Part shown: piece after piece, positions 19,935 through 31,000 of the stretch | How positions within the stretch are numbered: the first letter of the stretch is position 1 | Layout of the letters: each line of letters begins with the position of its first letter | Source of the DNA: Ciona intestinalis | Lineage: Eukaryota > Chordata > Ascidiacea > Phlebobranchia > Cionidae | Reading direction: 5' to 3' | NCBI RefSeq assembly: GCF_000224145.3 | Contig: NC_020174.2 | Coordinates: 5,607,123-5,671,122 of the forward strand | DNA length: 64,000 nt | Program-made: the position numbers and the translations under genes | Notes under the pieces: model-generated | Told to the model about the DNA's origin: nothing | Database searches by the model: none | The model's input: the letters and a program-made list of their open reading frames with translations, nothing else

Positions 19935-21376
19935 ATGCAACCTAAGGGTTACATACTCTGTTTTGGTGTGATTGCTGTATTTGGATGTGCTGTTGAAATC
20001 TGTTACTTGTTTCTGCTGTCCGATTACGCGATAATCCCTTTTTGGGGGCATAGGAAAACAGGGGTCGTACTTTTCTGGGCACCGCCGACAGGTCCGTTGC
20101 CTCCAGAAGGAATGAAATTAGGCGGCCAATGTGTTATTACATATGACCGTGAACAGCTGCGACGTGCAGACGTGGTTGTATTTCATCACAGCAGTATAGC
20201 ACCTAAAGATTTACCGTGGAAGCATTTTAGGTACGGTTTTGGTTTGTTGTTTTTATGAAAAATATAGCTCTCACTGTAAATATAGTCTATATTGCTTACA
20301 AATGTCCGCATTTAAGTTTATTTAAAACTACCTAAAATGTTCGCAAAACACAAGTAACGCTTGGTTCGAGCTTCGTGAAAACATAGAACAGAGGAAAACT
20401 TTGTGAAAATTTAGACCCAGTTGTGTTGTATTGTCACAGACGTTCGGAGCAGTTGTTTGTTTGGTGGACATCCGACAGCCCCGGGAAAGTAAAACATGAC
20501 CTCGGGTTGTCCCTTGCCGAGCTACGTGGGTTCGACAATGGGTTCTTTAACTGGACGATGACATATTTGCACGACGCTGATGTCGTTCGTAGTTATGGCT
20601 ATCGTGGTGATCTTCTCAATGACGTAACCAAAGGAAAATCGGCGGTAGACGACATCATATCCCAAAAGAAACAAGTTGCGGTAATTCTTAGTAAAACCTA
20701 ATTTAAAGCAGTTATTGTTGTGCATACAAATGACCAATTTAAATCTGTTTGAAACTTATTGTTTAAAACCATCATTCAGATGTGGATGACCAATCAATGC
20801 AATGGTTCACAGCTTGCCATGATGCGCGAGTCGTATGTTAAGGAGCTTCAAGAATCGGGGTTGAAACTGAACGTTTACGGAGATTGTTTGGGCAGTCATA
20901 ATACCGCTCACCCCTCTGAGCAAGAGATGAAATCTCACAAGTTTTACTTGGCCTTTGAAGATGCATTTCACTGTCGCGAATATATCACAGAAAAGTTTTG
21001 GGACAATGCTTTAAGAAACGATATGGTTCCAGTGGTTTGGGGTCCGATTAAAGATGACGTGTTGTCGGTTGCTCCGCTCGATTCCTTCATTCACACCGAC
21101 GACTTCGATAGCCCAGCAAAGCTCGCTGAGTATTTGCAATTCCTCGATAAAAACGACGATAAGTACAGAAAATACTTTCGCTGGAGAGAGGACGAGACAA
21201 TGACAGATGAAAAGATGATCTTCGAACTAAAAGAAAAGTACCCAGACATAGAAGCACAACAACGTTCAGCAAACTTATGTCAAAAAGAAATGAAAAACAC
21301 CGGATATAAAGTAATCCTGTCCATCGTAGACGAATTCTTTGTTCGCAACAAGCTAGAATGCTCAGAATATACTTAA
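19935..21376 (+). CDS. FUT-E: alpha-1,3-fucosyltransferase-like (GT10), plus-strand paralogue
   Basis: Complete three-exon gene, 377 residues: exons 19,935-20,230, 20,440-20,680 and 20,780-21,376. N-terminus MQPKGYILCFGVIAVFGCAV is tail plus membrane anchor, and the stem is shorter than in the minus-strand genes. Exon 2 has LFVWWTSDSPG and FDNGFFNWTMTY; exon 3 opens MWMTNQC in place of LWGVSHC and carries FYLAFEDAFHCREYITEKFW (FED rather than FEN) and VPVVWGPIKDD. The most diverged of the five, yet bases 21,055-21,220 differ from FUT-C at one position by my count. Predicted Golgi GDP-fucose transferase, acceptor unknown. The inverted orientation excludes simple misassembly of a tandem copy. 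Confidence 0.92.
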
Positions 21377-22052
21377 CGTAGCGAGTATAAACACCAACAG
21401 ACGTCAAGCAGTTTCAACGCATCTAATATTAGTGAAACACTACAAGCACGCAGTGTGTATGTTTTTATTATGCAATTTCGTACAATTTTAGCAATGATAT
21501 AGTTGTTAGCGAAATAATCCTTTAATTTAGCACTGTAAAGATCGAGTTTGAACGAGTTATAGTTTTTATGGTTGCTATTCTTGATGCATTTTTAAATTTT
21601 TATCTTATTATTTTCCGCCTGTCGCTTTAAGTTGAAACTGGGCAAACAGAGGGGCAACTGTATAAAACATATTCGCTATGTATCACGCTATTCATTTAAA
21701 TGGTACACGGTTTCGTCTATATATACTGTACACAGAACTATAATGTCTCATCTTACCCCACCGTACAAAACAGGGCGTTTTATAAAGAGTAAGCTGTGAC
21801 AACGCTTATACCAAGGTTACTACATGTACTCTAAACACGTATGTATATATATCGCAATCTTTATTTCTCTGTATGCTTACGTTTGCATATATTTTACACG
21901 TACACGGCAATATCTTTTGGTTACAATAACCGTTAAAACTGCATGCAATAAGCGGAATAACAACTTCCGTAAATCACGCCCACAAAACACACGTCTCCGC
22001 TGCCGAATGACAACTTTCGTTCATTATAATTCCTTGGTTGACTTTGTAGCAT
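21377..22052. other. Intergenic between FUT-E and the peroxidase gene
   Basis: Holds a small family B MITE end at 21,740-21,766 (GTCTCATCTTACCCCACC). Otherwise nothing recognised; the genes converge here. Confidence 0.5.
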
Positions 22053-23530
22053 TTATAACTCCGCGTGAGTGTTCTTCAATTTTTGAATTGCTTTTAGAAT
22101 TTCGTCCTTCACTTGGCTAACACTTATGGATGGCCCCCACTCATTTATCACGTTGCCCGATCCGTCCAGCAAATATTTCCAGAAGTTCCACTGAGGTTCT
22201 TGCCCCGTGCTTCCTGCAAACATCGTAGTTATAATAATGTATTGATGGAGCATTATAAAAATACTATGTAGATTTTTAATTAAATTTCCGAACGACGCAC
22301 TTTATTTTATTTGCCATTTTATTATTGTATTGTTTTTAAAGTTCTGTGTCCATGCAGTATGTAAAACCGCGTGGAATTTTATTAATTAATTTATTTATTA
22401 ATAAAAAACTATTACACGGTACGTCGTTACAATATATAGTAGGATGGGATAGGACACTTTTTCATTATATTTTTCGTCCCATTGGGTAGTAAACAAAGAA
22501 AATGCAAAGAAGTAATCCTCACGACTCTCATTAACCGTTGTTAAGTGTTTAAAACACGATCGGGGGTATTTGGATAATATGTGCTAAAGGTGTCCCATCT
22601 TCCCCCACCCTACTGTATTCCCATACTCACTTCTCAAGAATTCGTATGCAGGATGCGCGTCTCTGTCTCTCACGTCTATCTTGGCGAAAATAGGAAAGCT
22701 AGCTTTGTATTCGCTGCTTGCAAACTCCTGTATATAATGGTTGTCGTGTGGTTCTTGTTCTCCGAACTGATTACACGGGAAAGCAAGGACTGTGAACGGC
22801 TGTTCCTTTTGCACAAGCTCATTCTGCAGTGCAGTTAGTTCCTTGTAATGTTCGTCTGTGTACCCGCACTCGCTGGCAACATTAACAACGAGTGAAACCT
22901 GGAAATGTAAAGACATGATTACTGAACCACAAAACAGAATTGTGTGGGAAGATTACTGTTGTTTGTTGTATGTTTTGACCTATCTCCTTCCGTACTGAGG
23001 AAATTTGTCTGGCCCACATTTATTTAATGTAAACACGGCACTTGGGTACGAAACTGTCTCTGGTTCTCGTGGTTCTGTTTTAACCCATAAAAACACACAT
23101 TATGTATCGCAGTAAGTAGCATTAAACTATTTTACTATAGATCTACCTCGCTTTTGACAACTACGACACGCAGAGCATAATAAAACGAGTATGGTTTCCG
23201 CTTATGGGCTTATGCCAGACGTTTTGTTGCGTTCTCTGTAGTTTATGGAGAAATGTTTAATCTAGATACAGTTTAATTATAGTATAGTAGCATGTGTATA
23301 CTATGACTTCATAGTACACATCATTCGGTTTCTCATTAAGTATTCCAACCAACCGTTTCTCACATAATTAAAATACGGGACTTTACCTTTCCGATGTATT
23401 TCTTCAAGGAAACTGTTTCCCCGTCAAAAGTTTTTACATTGTAATCGTAAAATCCATTGTGCTTATTCTCACTAAACACACCAAACAGTGGGGCCAACAA
23501 AACCAAAACCCGCAGAACCTCCCTTGCCAT
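22053..23530 (-). CDS. GPX7: Secretory-pathway glutathione peroxidase, GPX7/GPX8 type
   Basis: Complete three-exon gene, 190 residues: exon 1 23,530-23,387, exon 2 22,898-22,631, exon 3 22,213-22,053. Residues 1-20 (MAREVLRVLVLLAPLFGVFS) look like a signal peptide. Catalytic residues: Cys instead of selenocysteine in NVASECGYT, Gln in FPCNQFG and Trp in WNFWKYL. Length and order match human GPX7 (ER peroxidase coupled to protein disulfide isomerase). The C-terminus is THAEL, close to the REDL-type retrieval signals of that family, so ER residence is likely. GPX8 is less likely because its N-terminal membrane anchor is not obvious here, but the two are hard to separate in tunicates. Intron 2 contains a family A MITE ending 14 bp from the splice donor. 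Confidence 0.93.
22437..22616 (+). mobile_element. MITE family A copy in GPX intron 2
   Basis: Left end AGGATGGGATAGGACAC is slightly shortened; right end GGTGTCCCATCTTCCCCCAC is perfect. It fills about 40% of the 417-bp intron. Confidence 0.9.
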
Positions 23531-24149
23531 TCTGAATTACGCCAATGTTGTCACACACACCAATCAAGAATCTTACTGAGCGCACTACACGCTTGACGAA
23601 GCAGCGTGCGCCTTTTCTTGCACTGCCTTTTTCTCACAACTACTACGAGCGCCGCATTCGCACATAGTTGCGACTAAAGAAAGGTTTTAGGAGGTTGTAA
23701 ACAGTGAGCGTTTCGCTATCGCATTTGTTTGCAGTGTATAACAGTTCTAAATTATCATTGGGTGTCAGTTGTATTTACAAATTAAAAATATTATCGCTCA
23801 CAGAGTATACAGTATTCGAAACACCGAGTATCACAAAAAGATTTCTCCTATAACTTTATTCCTTCAGGTTGAAACATGTCCTGATAGTTGTTTAAAATTG
23901 TAGTTAAATATGATTAGTCTGAGAAATGGGCCGCTGCTTTTCAGCACTCTAGCGGACCATGTGAATACCACAGACGCTCGTGGGAAGCTTACAAATCACC
24001 AAACTGCAACTGAAAAACTGAAAGATGCGACTTGACATCCTTCATTCACCATATAAGGTATGTTGCTCTCACAATTACATCTCTTCGTACTTGATTCACA
24101 AGTACAAAATAAATTAAACTAAAACAATATACGACGTTTGCCCATCGCG
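23531..24149. other. Upstream region of the peroxidase gene
   Basis: AT-rich, no reading frame or repeat recognised. Presumed GPX promoter in the first few hundred bases. Confidence 0.4.
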
Positions 24150-24395
24150 TATATGCTACGGGTTCGAGACTATGCTACGGGTATGCTACGGGTGCGAGAC
24201 TCGATGCTGCTACCATTGGGGACGCGTGTTTTCTAGGGCAAGACACATAACAGAAATTGCTTTAACATAGTTGTTTCTAACTGGTTGTTTAAATTAACAT
24301 TCATTAAATAGTTATAAAAAATCGAAAAAATAATCACCCACGAAGTTACATATGTGGTAAAAACTCGGATTTGTAAGTACGCATAAACTTACGTA
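24150..24395 (+). repeat. tRNA-derived SINE-like repeat (S1)
   Basis: Contains GGGTTCGAGACT and GGGTGCGAGACTC, like a pol III B box, then CTACCATTGGGGACGCGTG, GACACATAACAGAAATTGCT, an A-rich linker and AATAATCACCCACGAAGTTA. The same order recurs at 55,345-55,650 and in part at 46,610-46,860, suggesting a composite SINE of the sort described for Ciona. Confidence 0.6.
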
Positions 24396-24704
24396 CCCGT
24401 TTCTCCACATGCACAAGAACCATCCATCCATCTAGGACGTAGCGCCTTGCCAATATTATCTCTTATTACCACCGCGAGACACCCAAGCCGCCACTTTTCT
24501 ATATTAACAGAAGTGCGACGTATATCAACGACGTCGACAATGATATCGGCGGGTGTTGTTACTTTGATTTTCTCCGTAGTAGTAAAGTGTATATGGAATC
24601 CACATGTTTTGCACGTTTCGATGAGCATAAAAACGGTCCACGTTGAACTCGTAAGACCGGCTTTGGTGCGAAACCGTGCAAGCATCTGTCCAGAACTTAA
24701 GCTT
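24389..24704 (-). CDS. Possible unassigned exon
   Basis: Minus-strand open frame of about 100 codons ending in a GTACGTAAG donor-like site, with a protein-like composition (for example EKIKVTTPADIIVDVVDIRR and KWRLGCLAVVIRDNIG). A second frame over the same bases is also open, no partner exon is visible, and it is wedged between a SINE-like repeat and a MITE. I recognise no family. Treat as a weak candidate. Confidence 0.18.
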
Positions 24705-24887
24705 TTGTGGGGTGAGGGAAATGGGACGAATTTCAATTATATTTTCTCGTCCCATTTGGTAGTAAACAAATAACAATTAAGGATAATGAAACTGTGTTCT
24801 CACGACTGCTATATACACCGTTGTTAATTCTTTAAAATATGGGATATTATAGGCAACAGGTGTCCCGTCTTTCCCCGCCCAATAATA
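24705..24887 (+). mobile_element. MITE family A copy, diverged
   Basis: Left end GGGGTGAGGGAAATGGGACG; body TCTCGTCCCATTTGGTAGTA; right end GGTGTCCCGTCTTTCCCCGC. Confidence 0.85.
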
Positions 24888-25099
24888 CAAGAAACATATA
24901 AATATGCGACGAACGCAGTAGGCTACAGCTAAAGTAAAATGTTACAGATTGAAAAGTGACAAAATATTTTACTTAATTATCCATTTGCTGCTCACAAGTT
25001 AGAATCCCCTTACCAGTAAACTTATACTTATCGTCTGTAGGGTGTAACGGTCACGCCTTTTATCCAAAACAATATTTCTTTCTTTTTTATCAATAAGCG

Positions 25100-25213
25100 T
25101 GTTTTAACAACTGTTGTTTTACCGTTACTACCCGTCTTTTCGCTTTTGTCAACTCTCTTGTTCTTCGCTATCGTGACCGAAGAGACGAAATAAATTTCAT
25201 TCATTCATTCATA
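25100..25213 (+). repeat. Repeat tail with ATTC run
   Basis: A CGTGACCGAAGAGACGAAATAA segment followed by (ATTC)3-4; resembles the 3' end of a dispersed non-LTR-type repeat. No reverse transcriptase frame nearby. Confidence 0.4.
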
Positions 25214-25409
25214 CTGAAGAAATATCCACGCGGTTCCAAGCCATAACTGATTAAAACATCGCATAACAACGTATCATCAGTAAATAGGGCAATGCAACTT
25301 TACAACAGCAGACTGTTTCTTAGTTTGAAGTTTTTAAATACATCTACGCGATTGTACACTACAAGCAGCGTCGTGCATTTTCCGCGTAAATGACAACTAT
25401 GTTAAATTA

Positions 25410-25535
25410 AGGTGGCTGTACGCAGTATCCGGAATTCGTCCGGATTTTGCTGCCGTATGCGGAATTGGACACGGGTTTGCATACGACTTTGCAAACGAAT
25501 TCGCATGCCGGATACTGTGTAGGCTACAGCCACCT
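25410..25535. mobile_element. MITE with TTA duplication (PIF/Harbinger-like), second copy
   Basis: Ends AGGTGGCTGTACGCAGTATC and GATACTGTGTAGGCTACAGCCACCT, flanked by TTA at 25,407-25,409 and 25,536-25,538. Same family as 5402-5543. Confidence 0.85.
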
Positions 25536-25635
25536 TTAGTCTGTTTGTTAAATCAATTGCACTTTGCAAACGAATTCGCATGCCGGATACTGTGTAGGCT
25601 ACAGCCACCTTTAGTCTGTTTGTTAAATCAATTGC
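25486..25635 (+). repeat. Exact 75-bp tandem duplication
   Basis: Units 25,486-25,560 and 25,561-25,635 look base-for-base the same. Each holds the right end of the Harbinger-like MITE plus 25 bp of flank ending AATCAATTGC, so the second unit is an extra MITE end made by duplication, not by transposition. Confidence 0.9.
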
Positions 25636-25699
25636 GTAACGACGCATCGGTATTTTTAGAAACCTTTACGCCACTACATACATTTATTGTAGCGGTTTT

Positions 25700-25767
25700 T
25701 CTGATATTGAAACGTTTTGAAAATATGGGATATTACTTGATAACGGTATCTATCTTACCCTACAGTA
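25700..25767 (+). mobile_element. MITE family B fragment
   Basis: AAAATATGGGATATTACTTG, then a TATCTATCTTACCC terminus. Confidence 0.5.
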
Positions 25768-25952
25768 CTAATTGCCGTCAATGCAGAAAGTTCAATTGCA
25801 TTTACATTTAAAACAATATAGCCAATGTTTCATTGCAATACATTACGGCACTTGTACACTAAAACATAGTGGTGTTTGTACTTTTTATTACAAACATCTA
25901 AATTAGTGGTGTAACGCCAAAGACCAAAGATGCTCCAATATGAAGAAATGTT

Positions 25953-26002
25953 NNNNNNNNNNNNNNNNNNNNNNNNNNNNNNNNNNNNNNNNNNNNNNNN
26001 NN
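25953..26002. other. Assembly gap (50 N)
   Basis: Fixed-size N run in intergenic DNA upstream of the PLAC8-domain gene. Confidence 0.97.
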
Positions 26003-26434
26003 TAAAACACATTTTTTATACGCTGGAAACTGCAATCCGAGGAAAGCGCTTATTCGTTACCGGGGTCACGTGATATTAAGATAACGCGCACATACTGTTG
26101 ATATTTGGGTAATGATAAACCAAGTCACGGGTTGTACATTGCTACCACGGGTTATTTTCTCCGTCAGGTCTGGCAAAGAGCCTGCCCAATTAAACTGATT
26201 TCTTGCTCGAGAGTCCAGAGAGTATAGAGAAACCAATACGTGGGCGAAATCTCTATTTATAGCATTTGTAATAAGACGTATTGGTGAGTTGTTCACCACA
26301 GTTCAAGAATACTAGTTTTTGTTTACAACTTAGTTTACGTTAGCCTTTGATTGCTTGAAATACTCAGTTTATACTTTCCAGTTTTTAGTCCGTTTTGTAA
26401 GTTTTTCCAGAGTTCATTTAAATCTTTCAGCGTC

Positions 26435-27252
26435 ATGGCACAGCAAAGCAATGTTAAATCCCCTTTATTGGATAACCAATACGACAATACGTACGCGGCG
26501 ACAGCACCGCCGTCTTACAACGCACAACCACCGCAAGTTCAGCAACATATTCAGTATCAACCAATGCCAATACAGAACCAGCCATACAGCTCGACCACTA
26601 CTAGTGTTGTGGTAACTCACCAGCCCTCGGGTCGAGTATGGAGATCTGGGATCTGCGACTGTTACAAAAACTGCGGCGTGTGTAAGTAACACAATAAACT
26701 TTATTATAAAAACTAAACACAGACATTGAAACTTTGATTTTATATTACAGGCATGTGTGTGTATTGTTTCCAGCCATGTTACACCGTCGGTCTCGCAAAG
26801 AGGATGGGTGAAAGTTGTTGTGTAGGAATGCTTACGCCTGGAATGTCAGCTCTGCGAACAAAGTTCCGAATGACCCATGGCATTCAGGTGAATTCTTATC
26901 ATAGTACTGTGGAGTGGGGTGGATACTGTTATCTCCTATATCCTTATTTCTTGGCTTCAGAGCAATTAACAACACCATTTAAACTCGCGGGGCTACGGTT
27001 ATATAATTCTGTAAATATTCTGTTTACTACCATATGGGACAGGACGATAAAATAGAATGAAAACATTCCCATCTTACCCCATCTACTATATTAACTAACA
27101 GTAAGTTCGTTATTGGCAACACGTTATATTTCCAGGGCACAGTGCTTGAGGATGCTTGCGTGTCGATGTTCTGTTCTCCGTGTGCGGCTTGTCAGCTTGG
27201 CAACGAAATGGCAGCTGAAAATTACCCAACCAATAGTTGTGCACCGTGTTAA
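26435..27252 (+). CDS. PLAC8-domain (Cys-rich) protein
   Basis: Three exons, 166 residues: 26,435-26,681, 26,751-26,887 and 27,136-27,252. The first ~65 residues are Gln/Pro/Ser-rich and low in complexity (APPSYNAQPP). The rest is a PLAC8/cornifelin domain: RSGICDCYKNCGVCMC, then FQPCYTVGLAKRMGESCCVG, MRTKFR-type core (ALRTKFRMTHGIQGTVLEDA) and the closing CSPCAACQLGNEMA. Family members are small membrane-associated Cys-rich proteins (PLAC8/onzin, cornifelin, plant cell-number regulators) with roles in growth or ion homeostasis; the exact role here is unknown. Splice phases are 1 and 0. Intron 2 is almost filled by a family B MITE. It converges on the mannosidase gene. Confidence 0.9.
26905..27091 (-). 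mobile_element. MITE family B copy in PLAC8 intron 2
   Basis: GTACTGTGGAGTGGGGTGGA at the left, ATTCCCATCTTACCCCATCT at the right; body GGTTATATAATTCTGTAAAT. Confidence 0.8.
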
Positions 27253-28012
27253 GTTGGGTATAAACGTTCACCAAGCGTCAGTGTTGCTGTTATACTCTTA
27301 TTAATGTATTTTATCTGATTCAATTTGCATTGTTCCAATCATAAACAATGTATATAATATGCCGAAATAAAACTCATATAGTTCCCTTGCGTGCAGGTTA
27401 TTGTAGATTCTTATACACTTACTCAATTTATAAAGAACATAAATTCTGCTTCAAATCTGAGGCACAAATGTATTTTGCAATACTGCGGAAACACTGTCTC
27501 CGGATAAATACGTGGACTGCTATTCAAGTTACTTCAACAAACTAGTATTAAGGAAAATCAAAAATATCATATATATAACAAGAATGTGATAATGTATACG
27601 TTAGACGCAAAACGTTGAATTTTCCCACAATATGGCTTTCATAGTAAAAGGAATGAAAACGATGCAAAACAGTTTTCTACTTGTTTCCGAAATTCGAATT
27701 TAACATTATTTGTAATTCAGGCACATTCAGTACACAAGTTAGTGCATAACGAGCTTAACACCTTTATAGATTTACACGATTTCACATTACCGGTTACATG
27801 TACACGTAAATTGTAATAATACATGCTTGAAAATGAGCAGCTCGACAGTGCTCAGGTGGGCGGTAACGTCCGCTCTCGGTGATTATAAACTGATATGAAC
27901 CTCTAAGAAAATAGAATAAGTGCATATATGCAGTACTGGGACTGCTGACGGTTTTAGAAAATAATTACTTAATTTTGTTCTTGAGCTGATTGGAAGAAAT
28001 TATGATTTAATT
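27253..28012. other. Intergenic between convergent PLAC8 and mannosidase genes
   Basis: AT-rich, no feature recognised except a possible AATAAA for the PLAC8 gene near 27,366. Confidence 0.4.
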
Positions 28013-31000
28013 TTACGTCAGTACTATTTTGTAAGCTTGTATCTCCATTGGGGAAACTGTAATACCGCCTTGGTTGTCCAGCAACGAGCCGTCGTGCTGT
28101 AAGGACAGCGACGTCTTCCGCATGCCAGAGTTGGTAAAAAGCGTCGAGATCGTGATAGCCAATTTCTCGACGCCGTGCATGAGGCACGTTGGGTGGAAAT
28201 ACTTATCCGCGTCCAAGGAGCATTCGCGCCCAACTGTGTGTAGAAGCAGAGCCGATTGGTCGGTAGGGGCAACTGCATCTTTAGAATGAATTGCTCGCAA
28301 GTTTAACACGTGCACGTCGCATGGTAAAGGCTGTGGCAGCGAGCGGTAATCTTCCTTCAAATGTACCGGCCCATTTACCGACATTGGACGTACTGGGTGT
28401 AGCAATTCCCATGATGACTGATACACAGCCATAGATGGATACGCGAGCTTCGCTGACGATTTGCTTTCTTTCGCTGCAATAGCGGTCCACCTTTCCAGCA
28501 TAATCACGAAACTCTCAGGAGTTGGTAAGTTATCTTTCACACCTTGACCCACCCCCCTGTTGTCGTCCTGCATTAAACGACGATCCAAAACCACCTCAAG
28601 TTGACCTGACTTCAGTGAAGCAACACCCAGTGGTTGGGCCGTCATCAAAGTTAATCTGCAGGCGAAAAGTGTTTTGAAACTTGGAATAATTAATGCAAGA
28701 CTGATGATGCAATTTTAGGCGAATTATATATCTCACAAAAACATTTCGTTTGACTTGATTTATGTTTTAACAAATTTCATAGAACTTAACCCCGAATACT
28801 ATATTGTTACGAAAATCGTCCAACTTTAGTAAAGCACTGCACCAGGACCTTACGGTATTTATGTTATAATAAGCTATAATGGACGTGGACGCACCTTGAT
28901 TTTTCGTCTTGTATGAACGCCATTGTGGGTATTGGGTAGAAGTTTGCTTGTAGTGGCAGTTTAGAATACGTGGTTCGGGGTTGAATTTGGAAACCGTTTA
29001 AATCCGTAAAGAATTTGCTTCCCGATAAAACTTCGCTGTTTAACCTCATACTGAGTTCTTTGTTGTCGTAGCCAGTTCTAACGTCGACGTCGTTAGAGAC
29101 GTGGACGCCTAAAGACTGCGTGCCTGCACCAGTACCGGTGTATAGGGTAACTCTGTACAAAAAAAAGAGATGTGTAAATAGTTGTGCAGTAGGATGAAGC
29201 CGTTAGCACACAGTCTTATCATGTTTCCTAATCGTGTTTTTAACAGTTAACAACGCCCTTTTACAGCCGTAAGGATACGGTTATATAATTCTGTAAACAT
29301 TCTTTGTTTACTACCAAATGGGACGATAAAATAAAAAACATGTCTCATCTTACCCCAACTACTATATGTTACGCCAGGTGTGTTTTTTGGACTGCTTACA
29401 TTGTATAACAATGTCAAATACTTACTTATGCAGAACGTTCGGTAGTAGAACATGCACCGTTGACATCACTGGACCCCTGATGATCCTTACTAACGGTCGG
29501 TGGGATTCTGTTACATGCGGTTGTGCTGGTCCAGCAGGCAGGAACAAGTAAGCGCCGCTCTTGTCTTTCTTATTACGAGAAGTATAAGCGACGAATTCAA
29601 TTCCGAGCTGTGGTTTGACAATATACAGTGAGTGCATTAGATGGAAGTTATGCAAATAATCATGTTTTCATATTTTTTACTTTATGAAAGCTGTTATTTT
29701 TAACAATGTGAGATTTTTTAAAGATTTTTTTAACGCTTCAGCCCAAAAGTTGTAACTTAGAAAGGGGCGGTATTTTAAGCTGAGGTTTCAGTTTTTTTTA
29801 AATGCGACAATATAAGCGCTTTTCCAGTGGCGTGCTATATTTGTTAAATTCAAAAGAACCTGCAGCGTGACACGCCATGAGTCCGGAGGTTTAGGACAGA
29901 ACCACTCTATACCATTCCTCTACATTTGTTACACACATACCCGCAAAACGCTAAATTTGTAAAGTTAAACGATTTCATACTAACCTGCGTTTTAACGTTG
30001 TCACGCACAGTGGTGACCGACTGCAGCATCCCGTTTTGTCCAGAGAAATGCGCAACTAATTGGTCATTCATGATGGTAAACTCCCCGCTATCCTCAACGT
30101 CGAGTACAAACTTACTGCGGGTTCGTTTCGAAAACCCAACTCTCGGGTTGATAAACTTAACAGTTGAGTGCGTGGTGTCTGCTACGTCGTTGTCTTCCCT
30201 GGGTTTAAACATTGGAAAAAACGCACGTTGTAAAAATTAAGAAATGCAAAAAAAATGTTCTGAAATATATCATGTAAACACAGATACATTGTCATTAGGT
30301 GCATCGCCATGCGTACGAATTACTCTGGGAATATTTTACTACATGCCGTGAAACTTAAATTTGTAAAAAAAATGTTTTAATCACAATTTATAAACTACAA
30401 CTGATGTGCATACACAAGACATGTTACCTACACATTAACTTTGCAATTGCATATATTTACATCTCGACATTTATAACATAACGTACCATATCTTGTACAC
30501 CGCCAGTCCTATTGCGGGAACAGTTGAAAGGAAAACCAGTTCAAACTGGTCTGTGCGGATCTCCGTCGAATCTGACCAGATCGGACTGGTTTGCGATGGA
30601 ACGACGTTTTTGTTTTCTGACATCACAACCACGTCGGGTGACGTAACAATTAGACGCACGACACCTGAAACACGAATCAGTGGAAATGAAAATGTATTTT
30701 GTGTGACAAAATGAAATGTCAGTGTCAAAAAAAAGGTAATAGGCCAACTGTGGCCTAAATCTCAAGTCCCGTGACGTGACTTGTCGTATAAATACAGCCA
30801 CTACAAAAGTCCAATGAAGAAAAGCAAAGGACAATTGTTCCGAACGTTTGAGACGAAAATCCTACCATACATCTGGGCTGTCATATTTGTATTGAAACGG
30901 ACCAGAAAATCCATGTTTTATGAACCACAAACATACCAGTTCTGTCGTAATCCAGAGAGTTGTAGAGAACGACTTTCCGCGCTTCTTCATTCTTCGTTGG

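Noticed and set aside
24165-24215. tRNA gene at the GGTTCGAGAC motifs
   Set aside because: No acceptor stem or anticodon arm can be folded; better explained as a SINE head.
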